Source: a virus
Length of the DNA: 46,746 bases
IMG/VR virus record: IMGVR_UViG_3300025280_000049
Location: 1 to 46,746 of that record
Strand: one strand, 5' to 3'
The translations under genes were made by a program, and so were the position numbers. Positions within the stretch are counted from its first letter, which is position 1. Every line of letters starts with the position of its first letter. Of this stretch, positions 14,883 to 24,400 are shown piece after piece. The notes beneath the pieces were generated by a model that saw only the letters and a program-made list of their open reading frames with translations, did no database searches and was not told the DNA's origin.

Positions 14883-15214
14883 TAGTTCTAGTGTGCGGAG
14901 GGAGAGATTATAAAGACAGGGGTGCTGTCTATCGAGAGCTAGACGAGTTACAACCTACCTGCGTGATCTCAGGAGCAGCAAGGGGAGCCGATACTTTTGC
15001 TAAAGATTGGGCTATCCTTAATAAAGTGAACTTGATCCTTGTCCCAGCTAAGTGGGACAAATATGGGAAGTCAGCGGGGTACAAAAGGAATGTAGAGATG
15101 TTGACCTTTAACCCCGATAGGGTGGTAGCCTTCCCCGGAGGTAAGGGGACTGATATGATGGTGAGCCTCTCTCATAAGGAAGGGGTGTTTGTTCAAGACC
15201 TAAGGAATATTTAA
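14879..15214 (+). CDS. SLOG-domain protein (DUF2493 / YspA-like)
   Basis: A 111-residue Rossmann-like protein: MIVLVCGGRDY at the start, CVISGAARGADTFAKDWA in the middle, PAKWDKYGKSAGYKRN and a VVAFPGGKGTDMM strand. This is the SLOG superfamily, proposed to bind nucleotides or nucleotide derivatives. In phages it often sits with replication genes and its role is unknown. The start is in repeat copy 3; its stop overlaps the PhoH gene. Confidence 0.85.
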   Translation: MIVLVCGGRDYKDRGAVYRELDELQPTCVISGAARGADTFAKDWAILNKVNLILVPAKWDKYGKSAGYKRNVEMLTFNPDRVVAFPGGKGTDMMVSLSHKEGVFVQDLRNI

Positions 15215-15852
15215 TGACTAAAGCTCATGATCTGTACTACAATGCGCTTCGAGACCGGGACTTGCTCCCGGTTATTGCCTACGGAAGTGCTGGAACAGGG
15301 AAGACTTACGGAGCAGTTGAAAGAGCTATTGAGTGGGTGGAAGATCCACGTAAGAAATGTGTTATTACTCGACCTAATGTGAGCTTTGCAGATAAAAATG
15401 GGTTCCTCCCCGGAACAGAAAGGGAGAAGATGGAGCCATGGATTCGTCCTATTGAGCAGAACTTCCAAGAGCTAGGGGTAAGCAAGGGACAGCTTACTTC
15501 TTGGGAGGGGGGTAAATATCCTCGTCTCTACTACTATCCGCTAGAGATGATTCAAGGGTTGACCTTTCATGATTCTCTAGTGATTGTGGATGAGTGTCAG
15601 AACATGTCCTTCGAGCAGCTTAGAGTATTCCTAACCCGCACAGGGAGATACAGTAAGGTTGTGCTCTGTGGAGACGTAGCTCAGACCAGCCCTAAGTTCC
15701 ACAACAGTGGTCTAGCTAAACTGGTTAAGATGGTTGAGACTCTAGATATGCCTTGTCATACAATTCACTTCACACTTGATGACTGTGTACGAAGCGGACA
15801 ATGTAAGACTTGGTTGAAAGGTTTTGAAGACTGGGAGAAGATTGATGGCTGA
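15214..15852 (+). CDS. phoH: PhoH-like P-loop ATPase
   Basis: A 212-residue PhoH family protein: Walker A GSAGTGKT (24-31) and Walker B LVIVDECQNM (about 124-133), then CGDVAQT (sensor-type motif). PhoH-like genes are frequent in marine phages; a helicase-like or RNA-metabolism role linked to phosphate stress has been suggested, without agreement. It overlaps the ClpP-like gene by eight bases. Confidence 0.9.
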   Translation: MTKAHDLYYNALRDRDLLPVIAYGSAGTGKTYGAVERAIEWVEDPRKKCVITRPNVSFADKNGFLPGTEREKMEPWIRPIEQNFQELGVSKGQLTSWEGGKYPRLYYYPLEMIQGLTFHDSLVIVDECQNMSFEQLRVFLTRTGRYSKVVLCGDVAQTSPKFHNSGLAKLVKMVETLDMPCHTIHFTLDDCVRSGQCKTWLKGFEDWEKIDG

Positions 15853-16408
15853 AGATAAAATTATTGACGGTATGCACCACGTAGCTCAACCCCTTGGGTT
15901 GGAACACCACTTCTACCTAGACTTCGCTATTGAGGAAGCTGAGCCCTTTTACGACTTCTTCACGGTGCTTCGTACTGCTGGGCCTGAAGATATTGTCTAC
16001 CTACATATCAACTCCCCCGGTGGGTATGTCTCCACTATGACTCAGATTATTGGGGCTATTAAGTCAGCACCTTGTGCTGTTATCGGTGTAGCTGAGGGAG
16101 AGGTAGCTAGTGCAGCAGCTATGATCTTCTTCTCTTGCCATGGATTCATGGTTGCTGACTACTCACAGTTCCTTGTACATAATGGTATGAGTGGTCATAT
16201 TGGTAAACCTAATGACAATCTAGCTGCTGCTGACTCTCACCATATCCGTACTAAGAAAGTTATGAAGGGAATCCTTGGTCCGTTCTTCTCTAAGAAAGAG
16301 ATTAAGTCTATCCTCAATGGTCGAGAGTTCTATATGGACGGGGATGAGGTTGTAGAGCGTCTACAGAAAGCAGAAGAGAAAATGGAGGCAAAGGTTGAAG
16401 AAGAATAA
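15845..16408 (+). CDS. ClpP-like serine protease
   Basis: A 187-residue ClpP/crotonase-fold protease. INSPGGYV (55-62) forms the oxyanion-hole strand, Ser89 in GEVASAAAM is the nucleophile, and His112 in LVHNGMSG is the general base. The start is ATG 15845; a TTG 15824 extension has no support. It sits with PhoH and RNR genes in the early arm, not next to capsid genes. It may remodel host proteins or act as a head-maturation protease from a distance. No ATPase partner is encoded nearby unless the host ClpX/A serves. Confidence 0.85.
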   Translation: MAEDKIIDGMHHVAQPLGLEHHFYLDFAIEEAEPFYDFFTVLRTAGPEDIVYLHINSPGGYVSTMTQIIGAIKSAPCAVIGVAEGEVASAAAMIFFSCHGFMVADYSQFLVHNGMSGHIGKPNDNLAAADSHHIRTKKVMKGILGPFFSKKEIKSILNGREFYMDGDEVVERLQKAEEKMEAKVEEE

Positions 16409-17384
16409 GGTCCAAATGCTCACACCGAAGGAAGCGTACACCTTCGATTATCAATGGGCGCTAGACTACGAACTTAAACAACGTAAGGTCTTGTGGAATC
16501 CTGAAGAGTTTGAAGTGAGTAAGGATGTGCAAGACCTTATGGTTAACATGACCCCGGCGGAAGCGCACGGGGTTAAAACCGTTCTCAAACTATTCACTAA
16601 GTATGAACTGATTGTTGGTCAGGAGTATTGGACAGGGGCTTTCCAGAAGTTCTTTCCTCGTCCTGACCTAGTACGTATGGGTAGTTGCTTTGGCTATGTG
16701 GAGTTGAATGTACATGCACCTTTCTACAACAAAGTTGACGAAGCACTTATGCTCAATACGGAAGAGCATTACCTTGCGTACAAGGATGATCCTGTGCTCG
16801 CCAGTAGGGTTGATTTTCTGGATGGAATTGTTGGAAGCAAGCATCCTCTGTTATCTGTGGGCGCTTTCTCTATGACAGAGGGTGCAATCCTCTACTCCAA
16901 CTTTGCTTTCTTGAAACACTTCAACTCAGGTGGTAAGAATCTCATCAAGAATGTTGTGTCTGGTATCAACATGTCAGTGAATGATGAGAATCTTCACTCA
17001 GAGGCTGGTGCTGCTGCCTACCGTACTCTACAAGATGAGATGATTAGGGCTAATGCTATCACCCAGAGTGAACTACGGGGGGTACAGGACCAGCTTATCC
17101 AAACAGCCATGACTGTATACGAGCATGAATGTCGTATCATTGAGATGATCTTCGAGCATGGGAAGATTAAGGGCATTACCCAGACACAGATGGAGAACTT
17201 TGTCCAGTCTCGTCTTGATCTGTGCCTTGCCAACCTCGGCATACAGCCTGTGTTTAATCCTTCTTATAATCCGATTTCGTCTTGGTTTTACTCCGACATC
17301 AACGACTACCAGTTCAATGACATGTTCAACAACCAAGGTCGAGAGTACAACAGAGACTGGACAGAATCCAACTTCACATGGTAA
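16395..17384 (+). CDS. nrdB: Ribonucleotide reductase small subunit (class I R2)
   Basis: A 329-residue ferritin-like R2 that generates the radical for nucleotide reduction. Metal-site candidates are Glu77 (GQEYW), Glu103 and His107 (VELNVHAPFY), Glu162 (SMTEGAILYSNF), Glu198 and His201 (NDENLH); the radical tyrosine candidate is Tyr111. The second-helix spacing is E-x3-H instead of the usual E-x2-H. The start is TTG 16395 with GGAGG six bases upstream; ATG 16416 is a reasonable alternative. It overlaps the ClpP-like gene and is followed ten bases later by nrdA. Confidence 0.93.
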   Translation: MKKNKVQMLTPKEAYTFDYQWALDYELKQRKVLWNPEEFEVSKDVQDLMVNMTPAEAHGVKTVLKLFTKYELIVGQEYWTGAFQKFFPRPDLVRMGSCFGYVELNVHAPFYNKVDEALMLNTEEHYLAYKDDPVLASRVDFLDGIVGSKHPLLSVGAFSMTEGAILYSNFAFLKHFNSGGKNLIKNVVSGINMSVNDENLHSEAGAAAYRTLQDEMIRANAITQSELRGVQDQLIQTAMTVYEHECRIIEMIFEHGKIKGITQTQMENFVQSRLDLCLANLGIQPVFNPSYNPISSWFYSDINDYQFNDMFNNQGREYNRDWTESNFTW

Positions 17385-17393
17385 GGAGTAATA

Positions 17394-19094
17394 GTGGAAG
17401 AGTTTACTAACGAATACGAAGAACTTAGTAAAGAGAGGAAGGAGCTTCAGGAAGGGGGGCTTCTTCCTAAATGGTATACAACAGGGGGGTATCAACTACT
17501 TAAGAGTAAGTATCTAGAAGAAGGAGAGACTCCCTTTGAGCGTTATTCAAATGTAGCGTACACAGCTGCACAATACACTAACGACCCTAACTACTGGGCT
17601 GAGAGATTCTTCGACGTAATGTGGAAGGGCTGGCTCAGTCCAGCTACTCCTGTCCTTTCTAACATGGGCACTGACAAAGGAATGGTTGTTAGCTGCTCCG
17701 GTAACTATGTAGGAGACAGTGTCCATGAGTTCTACTACGGACAAGTTGAAACTGCTGTCCTCACTCAAAACGGATTTGGAACATCTTCATACTTTGGAGA
17801 CATACGACCTAGAGGAAGCAAGATCTCATCCGGTGGTAAGGCAAGCGGTGTCCTACCTGTCCTCAAAGATTATGTTCAGCTTAGCCGAGATATCACCCAA
17901 GGAAACAACAGAAGAGGTGCTTGGGCAGGATACTATCCAATTGATGGAAAAGACTTCTACGAAGTTGCAGACTACCTCTTCCACTACCCAGACGATGTAA
18001 ATATTGGTTGGGTGTGGAGTAAGGAGTTTAAGAAGAGACTAGACAAGGGAGATGAGGACGCAGTTAAGCGCTACCAGAGGATGATGAAGGTAAGGGCTGT
18101 AACTGGTAAGGGATATGTGTTCAAGAAGTGGACAGTAGACGAGAATCGTCCTCAGATGTACAAGGACTTGGGTCTTGATGTTAAAGCCTCTAACCTCTGT
18201 ACAGAGATTCTTCTCCATTCGTCAGAGGAACTAACCTTTACTTGTGTCTTGTCCTCTATGAACCTTTACTACTGGGATGAATGGAAGGACACAGATGCTG
18301 TTGAGGTTGCTACACGGTTCCTTGATTGCGTATGTGAAGACTTCATCCAAAAAGGGAGTAAGGTGAAGGGCCTTGATAAGGCTGTAGAGTTTACCCGCAA
18401 GGGCAGGGCTCTTGGTCTTGGTGTTCTAGGCTTCCACTCCTATCTACAAGAGCATATGATTCCCTTCGAATCCTTTGAAGCGCACAACATTAACAACCAG
18501 ATGTTTAGGAAGATAGGTAAAGATGCCCTCAAAGCCTCTCAGGAGCTCGCACAAGAGCTTGGAGAGCCTGAGTGGTGTGTAGGGTACGGGGTAAGGAATA
18601 CGCACCGTACAGCCATTGCCCCGACGATGTCAACCAGTCTCTTGTGTGGGGGACTAAGTCAAGGGATTGAGCCTGTGGTTATGAACGTCTACACACAAAC
18701 TACAGCAGGTGGTGGTGTTAGTCGTATTAACCCTGTTCTTCTTAACCTGATGAAAGAGAGAGGTGTCTACTCTGGTGAAACAATCCAAGACATCCGAGAC
18801 AACTACGGATCAGTGCAGCATGTCGGTTGGCTCTCTGATGAGGAAAAGCTTGTATTCAAGACAGCATTTGAAATTGACCAAGCTGCTATTCTCCGCTTGG
18901 CTTCTGTACGACAAACACAACTATGCCAGACGCAGAGCCTTAATCTGTTCTTTGCTGCGGAGGAAGAGGAACAATACATCTCTCAAATCATGAGAGAGTT
19001 CATTGAAGATGAGAACCTTCCTACACTCTACTACCAGAGAGGTCAAGCAGGTGTTAAAGCATCTAAAGGAGAATGTCTTGCGTGCCATGCCTAA
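17394..19094 (+). CDS. nrdA: Ribonucleotide reductase large subunit (class I R1)
   Basis: A 566-residue catalytic subunit, compact compared with E. coli NrdA (761) and without an N-terminal ATP-cone. SPATPVLSNMG and VSCSGNYVGD carry the first redox cysteine, NLCTEI holds the catalytic Asn-Cys-Glu, and TCVLSSMNL the second redox cysteine. A nucleotide/radical region with NTHRTAIAPTMSTSLL is followed by a C-terminal CLACHA pair for re-reduction. The GTG start at 17394 follows AAGGAG. The missing ATP-cone suggests loss of overall activity control by dATP, a common phage adaptation. Confidence 0.95.
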   Translation: MEEFTNEYEELSKERKELQEGGLLPKWYTTGGYQLLKSKYLEEGETPFERYSNVAYTAAQYTNDPNYWAERFFDVMWKGWLSPATPVLSNMGTDKGMVVSCSGNYVGDSVHEFYYGQVETAVLTQNGFGTSSYFGDIRPRGSKISSGGKASGVLPVLKDYVQLSRDITQGNNRRGAWAGYYPIDGKDFYEVADYLFHYPDDVNIGWVWSKEFKKRLDKGDEDAVKRYQRMMKVRAVTGKGYVFKKWTVDENRPQMYKDLGLDVKASNLCTEILLHSSEELTFTCVLSSMNLYYWDEWKDTDAVEVATRFLDCVCEDFIQKGSKVKGLDKAVEFTRKGRALGLGVLGFHSYLQEHMIPFESFEAHNINNQMFRKIGKDALKASQELAQELGEPEWCVGYGVRNTHRTAIAPTMSTSLLCGGLSQGIEPVVMNVYTQTTAGGGVSRINPVLLNLMKERGVYSGETIQDIRDNYGSVQHVGWLSDEEKLVFKTAFEIDQAAILRLASVRQTQLCQTQSLNLFFAAEEEEQYISQIMREFIEDENLPTLYYQRGQAGVKASKGECLACHA

Positions 19095-19320
19095 ATCCTT
19101 CATGACAGCTAATGAAGCTAGAGAACAATCAGAACTTAACAGGGAGGTAGAGGATACCATTACAGAACAAAGAGTAGGAGACCACATAAAGGAGGCTATC
19201 TCTAGCGGAGAGTTCTCTGTAACTATTGGCTATAGTGTTAACGCCAGAACCCTAGAGAGGTTGGAAGAGAATGGATACTCCTTCACCTCCAAGAATGGGT
19301 TTATTACGATCCACTGGTAA
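19087..19320 (+). CDS. Small hypothetical protein, last gene of the rightward arm
   Basis: 77 residues from ATG 19087, with ATG 19102 (MTANEARE) equally possible. An AAAGGAG lies about 15 bases before the first. The pattern MTANEAR followed by a helix and SVTIGYSVNARTLERLEENGYS is seen in small alpha-beta proteins of many phages; function unknown. It overlaps the nrdA end and is followed at once by the arm terminator. Confidence 0.65.
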   Translation: MPKSFMTANEAREQSELNREVEDTITEQRVGDHIKEAISSGEFSVTIGYSVNARTLERLEENGYSFTSKNGFITIHW

Positions 19321-19332
19321 GACATAAAAATA

Positions 19333-19370
19333 GGGAGCTCTAGCTTAATTGCTAGGCTCCCTTTTCTTTT
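19333..19370. terminator. Bidirectional Rho-independent terminator between convergent arms
   Basis: Stem GGGAGC(T)CTAGC / GCTAG-GCTCCC (19333-19361, one bulged T, loop TTAATT) followed by TTTTCTTTT on the plus strand. In the other direction it is followed by CTATTTTTA. It serves both the rightward RNR operon and the leftward virion operon. Confidence 0.9.
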
Positions 19371-19372
19371 AT

Positions 19373-19684
19373 CTACTGACCTTCCAAAGCTTTAGTCCTT
19401 TCATCTAACCTGCCTACACTAACTGATAGTCTATCTACGCTATTAGCTAGTTTCTCAAAGACCTCTAACGTTCTTTCATTGGACTTCGTGAGTTGATTAA
19501 TCTTCTCTTCCATCCTAGTCAGTCGTTCATTGGTTCCCTTCATATCCCCAAGACTTGTCCATATAGCACTTATAGCTTGTTCATTCTCATTAAGTTTAGA
19601 TTGACTGGTAGAATAACTAATCGCTATACCCCCAGCTAGGGTTAACACCGCTACAGCAGCGATGATTTTATCAGTTAGATTCAT
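19373..19684 (-). CDS. Membrane-anchored coiled-coil protein
   Basis: 103 residues from the ATG at 19684: an N-terminal membrane segment (about 5-25, IIAAVAVLTLAGGIAISY) followed by a long heptad-like coiled coil with repeated K/E/L residues. It is the last gene of the leftward arm, overlapping the end of the internal virion protein gene. The shape fits XhlA-like or other phage lysis/holin-accessory proteins, or a spanin-like linker; I cannot choose between them. Confidence 0.7.
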   Translation of the reverse strand: MNLTDKIIAAVAVLTLAGGIAISYSTSQSKLNENEQAISAIWTSLGDMKGTNERLTRMEEKINQLTKSNERTLEVFEKLANSVDRLSVSVGRLDERTKALEGQ

Positions 19685-21455
19685 TGTCGGATTCGTCCTC
19701 TCCAAAGAGTCCTGCATAGTTCGCCTCATAAATCTGTTTGTAATCTTTAGTACCTTGGAGGTGAGCACCCATGCGGATGAGACGGTTCAAGACAGGAGCA
19801 ACACTCTTGTTAAGGTTCGTAACCTTAGCGTTAACTCGTGTATTACTTCTATCATTTGCCACAAAGGATACACCTGTGCCAGACCAAACCGGCTGAATAA
19901 GAGAAGTTGCTTGAGTTTCAGTTCCGGTAGTACCTAGCACACCAGAAGTAGGAAGCACAGAGGTTGTTACCTTCGAGTTCTTCCACTCTTCTTCAATGAG
20001 AGGAAGCACAGCCATTTCGTATTGTTGTTGTAGAACTTCTTTAGCGTTAGAAGCTGCTTCACTATTAAGTTTAACACCCCCACCAGCCGCATAGTCTCCG
20101 AAATCAGGAGACGCAATAAAGTCAACCAACTTGTTATATTGTTCAGGGCTTTCTACAGCACCTGAATAAGCAGAGATACCTTTCAACACATTGTTGAGGT
20201 TGGTAGTTACTTCTCTCTCTGCGTCCTTCCCCCCTACCAACTCCCCTCCTGAATTAACCCCCCTCAAATTACTCTTCAAGATGTTCAAGTAGTCGGTAGA
20301 TTGTCTATCGTCCTCAGGGTCAACCAAGTTAGCAGCAGGTCCTGTATCCTTACTATTCTTACTTAGCATATTAGACACAACCGTGTCAATAGCATAGTTC
20401 TGAATAGAAGTGACATTAGGAAGGAGCTTGCTAGTAGCTACAATCTGGGCAATCTTAGGATCACCTGTGAGCATAGCTGACTGCCTAGCTACAGCATTAT
20501 TCACTTGAGCGTCATACACTTCCTTATCCACTTCACCCAAGATACGCTTACGAGTATTCTCGTAGACAGACTGCATAGGAGAGAGCAGGTTCTGGACATA
20601 GCCTGAGCCTGCCTCAGAGCCCACCTGAGCGGTTATACCTTGTAGGCTGGTCCATTGCCCATCTAGGAGATCAAGAGCCTCCTTCTGGTCTAGTTGGCCT
20701 GTCTCGACCTGCTCTAGAATCCGTTGACTCTCTGATCTAAACTTAGGAAGGTAAGCATCCCCCATAGTCCCCAGTGCTTGCTGAGATTTAATCTCTGCTT
20801 TCTTCTGAGCAAGAGTAATCTGAGCATTCTGGTTATTAATCTGGGCAGTAGACAAACCAACCCTGTCAGACTTGAGACCAATGTTAGCACGCTGTAGAGC
20901 AATCTGGTTCTGAGCAGCATCAATCTGCTGTTGAGCTCTATTGAACTCTTGCCAGTTAGCTGTAGCCTCAGCAGCCTGCTGTTGGCTCATACTAGAAGTG
21001 ACCCACCCATCCTTAGTAGCCTGCGTCATAGCAGCATTGAAGGCTTGTTCCTTCTGTGTACCCTCGGCTGCTACAGCACCAAGTCCTTTGGTGCCAATCA
21101 TATCCTTGTGAATCTTTGTAATTTCATCAACCAGTTCGGGGTTGTTAGCCACAGCAGAAGCGTAGTTGGCACGCATACGCATACGAGCTTCCTGTGAACT
21201 AAGGCCCCCTTGGTCTACAGCATCAGCAATCTGAAGCTGTTGAGTAGCAAATCTAGAACCTACAACACTTACCTGCTGCTGACGCTGAGCCTGCGCTTCT
21301 TGAGCAGCGCTAGGCTGAGACTGAGCAAAAGAATTAATCAAGCCTGAGAAGAGGCTAGCAGTTGTAGCAGCAGCAGAGGGTTCTTGAACACCTCTCTGGG
21401 CTTGAACAGGGGAGCCCTGAGGCCCCCCAATTTGTGCCAATGTAAAGTCGGCCAT
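19671..21455 (-). CDS. Internal virion / ejection protein (594 aa)
   Basis: A 594-residue, Gln/Ala-rich and largely helical protein, with long stretches of Q, A and N (for example residues 45-75 and 165-230). Its position after tail genes and next to two other such proteins matches the T7 gp14-gp15-gp16 ejectosome set. No enzymatic motif is visible. The order in this arm (166, 1579, 594 residues) parallels the small and large core proteins of T7-like phages. Confidence 0.75.
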   Translation of the reverse strand: MADFTLAQIGGPQGSPVQAQRGVQEPSAAATTASLFSGLINSFAQSQPSAAQEAQAQRQQQVSVVGSRFATQQLQIADAVDQGGLSSQEARMRMRANYASAVANNPELVDEITKIHKDMIGTKGLGAVAAEGTQKEQAFNAAMTQATKDGWVTSSMSQQQAAEATANWQEFNRAQQQIDAAQNQIALQRANIGLKSDRVGLSTAQINNQNAQITLAQKKAEIKSQQALGTMGDAYLPKFRSESQRILEQVETGQLDQKEALDLLDGQWTSLQGITAQVGSEAGSGYVQNLLSPMQSVYENTRKRILGEVDKEVYDAQVNNAVARQSAMLTGDPKIAQIVATSKLLPNVTSIQNYAIDTVVSNMLSKNSKDTGPAANLVDPEDDRQSTDYLNILKSNLRGVNSGGELVGGKDAEREVTTNLNNVLKGISAYSGAVESPEQYNKLVDFIASPDFGDYAAGGGVKLNSEAASNAKEVLQQQYEMAVLPLIEEEWKNSKVTTSVLPTSGVLGTTGTETQATSLIQPVWSGTGVSFVANDRSNTRVNAKVTNLNKSVAPVLNRLIRMGAHLQGTKDYKQIYEANYAGLFGEDESDNESN

Positions 21456-21457
21456 AT

Positions 21458-24400
21458 TTATTCGTCCTTATAACTGTCGATGTAGTTGAGAGTATCCCTA
21501 AGCTTCTGCTTCTTCTCTTCGGGCATAGGAGCCTCATTGATAACACCCTCTAGCTCCTTGCGGTCCATGATACCAATAGAGCGTCTGATAGAATCAAAGA
21601 GACTGACATCCCCATTCTCAACATCATACTTCATCTGTTGGAGAACAATCTCTCTGGCCTTAGGACTATCCTTGAAGGCAGCCATCATTGAGTTGTTAAC
21701 ACGCATACTCCACTCAAGCTCTTCTGGCTTAACACCTTCCTTGGTCAAGCTACGCTTCAGCTCTTTGTACCATGCCTGAACATCAGACTTGAACTCTTTC
21801 CGACTTTCATACATTTTTCCTGTGACATAATAACGATTCCTTTCGTCAATAGTACCAAAGCCAAAGATCCTCCAAACAGCTTCAGGAGTGTTTACAGTTG
21901 AGTCTGTAACACCACCGTAGGCATTGTACCTCTTAGCGTACTCCATTGCCTGACGAGCCTTGTAGTAGTTAGAGTAGCCAGATGAAAGCTTAGCTACCTC
22001 CTCTATAAGCTCAGATGCTGTAGGTGGGTCGAGGTCGGGGTCTTCTGTGAAGTGGAAGAATCTAGAAGCTTCCTTCGCTACGTTAGTAAGACGAGCATTC
22101 CCACCAAACAACAGACCACCAGCGGGGGTTGCAGCAGCAATCTCACCAGCATTAGTAGTAGCTAGGCTAGAAATGAACTTAAAGAGACCAGCAGTGTCTG
22201 TAGCTGCTAGCCCACTAAAGTCTACCTGCACATCTTTCCCGTAGCTAAGAGACATCCCCTTGTTGAAGATATAGCCTTCGAGACCCTGAGTAATCACGCT
22301 ACGAAGCTCACCATCTTCGGGTAGGATTTGCTCGAGGAGCAGGTAAAGAGCAGACGCAGGAGGTGCCCCATAAGCTAGGGCATTGAATGTGGCCAACTTA
22401 AACTTCTGAGTCTTGGTTAAGTTACGATTGGTCAGCATCTGCAACATAGCTTTATGCGGGACCTGCATGAACTGGAATACCAGCCCCAAGAAGTTCTCGT
22501 TGTAAGGCATGTCCCCAGCACGGTTCATATTGTAGGTGAAGTCACGAGCTCTAGCAGTAACCTCATCCAACTCTCTCTGATCAAGCTTCTTACCTTTCTT
22601 AGCAACAGCCATATTGTAATGAGTAAGCCATGAGGTCATCATGTTGATTTCCTCACCAGTATCGAACCCTGCCTTACGAGACACAGCAACACCTCTAGCA
22701 ATAGGGTTCTTCCTTCCAGCAATACGAGAGTTCTCAGCCAACTCTGTCAAGCTACCACGGACTAGGTTCTGCTTATCAATTGAAGCAGATAGTCCTGACT
22801 CTTGGAAAGCTTGCCACATATCCTTCAACTCTTCTTTACTACGTCCTGTAGCTCTGGCTGTCAAATCCCAAGCTTCACCACCAACCTTCATCTGCAACAA
22901 AGCTGCTAGATCAGTAGCCAGCCTAGTAGACACATACTTAGGAGCAATGGCAAACAACTGCACAGACTGATGAGCCTGAATTATAATCTGCCTAGCAGGG
23001 TTAAGAGCAAGGTATAGAGTAAAAGCAGTATTACGACCTACAGAAGTGGGCCCTCTCATCTCTGAACCAGCCCTTGCGACCCTCTCTGCTGAAGAGATAC
23101 CTCTGGCACCAGCAATATCTGCTATAGCGCTGAAGACGCTCTTAATACCCTCATCCATTGAGTTGATGTAACCATCTTCTAGATACTTAATGTACTCAAC
23201 AGTTGTACGAGCATCTGCTACCTTCCTAGAGAACTCTTTACCCGGAGAAGTTACAGCGCCAGAAGAGTCGGGGAAGACAGGCTGTCCATACTTATTCTTC
23301 GGGAAGAACTCCCCATATTTCTCAATAGCTCTCTGCTTAGTTGCCTCGAGATAGTCTCTCATAGGTACACGAGCAGACACGCTACGAGCAGAGGTAATCA
23401 AGCTGTCTACTGGACCCATGATGTTGTTGTGAGAAGGATCAGTAATGGGAGAAGAAGCATCTTCTAAGCGCTCACCACGAACTCTCTGTGCTGTGCGACC
23501 TGAGGCCATCTGTAGTTCCCAGTTCTGATCACTGTCGCCTCTAATCTTCTTAACATCTCCCCTCACTTCGTATGTGCCCCCATCTGTGGCAGCCATACGT
23601 CTACTCATGAGGTCTGCTTCCTTACGAGTACCTGCTGTAGCAACTGCTCTACGGTAGAGTTCATCGCCAGCAGCATTCTTCTCAATCTTCACAATGAAGT
23701 GAGGATCAGTATAGTAGACTGAGTAGTAACCTTCACGATAATTAAGAACAGTATCGTCGTCTCTCAGCCCACGAAGGTAAGAACCATCAGGACGATTAGA
23801 AACAGTTGTGAACTCGGCTGCTTCGTCTCCAACCCTCATAGGCTGTCTCATCCTGACAACACTCCCACCACTTTCATACAGAGCCTTGAGTTCAGCCTCA
23901 TCAAGGTTACGCATCTGGCCTGTATTCAAATCGTACACTCTCTTATGAGAGCCTGCCTGTTGCCTGCTCATACTCTTAGCAAACAAACGAGTGTCAGTAG
24001 CGCTATCTTCAACTACTCCATACCCCCTGTTACGAAGAGACTTAACTAGGTCTGTGTTCTCCAACCAGTACATAGTGTCCCAAGTATCTCTCCAAGCACG
24101 GAGGATATTAATTTCCTCATCAGTCATCCCCTCAGCACGCATCTCAGCTTTAGAAGGAAACTTCCCTTCATAGTTCATCTGCTTAATCTTCTGCTCAAGG
24201 ATTTGTTGACGACCTTTCTTGAGCTTGCCATAGGGCTTAGCAAACTCTTGAGTCTGTTCAAGCAGAATCTTTTCAAGAGCAGCAGCCTTATCTACAGCTA
24301 CGTTAGCACCAAGAGTAATGTTCGGGTGTAGCATAGAATGAGCATCAACAATATGACGCTGAAAGCTACCACCACTAGCTCCACTCATGTGAGGAATACG

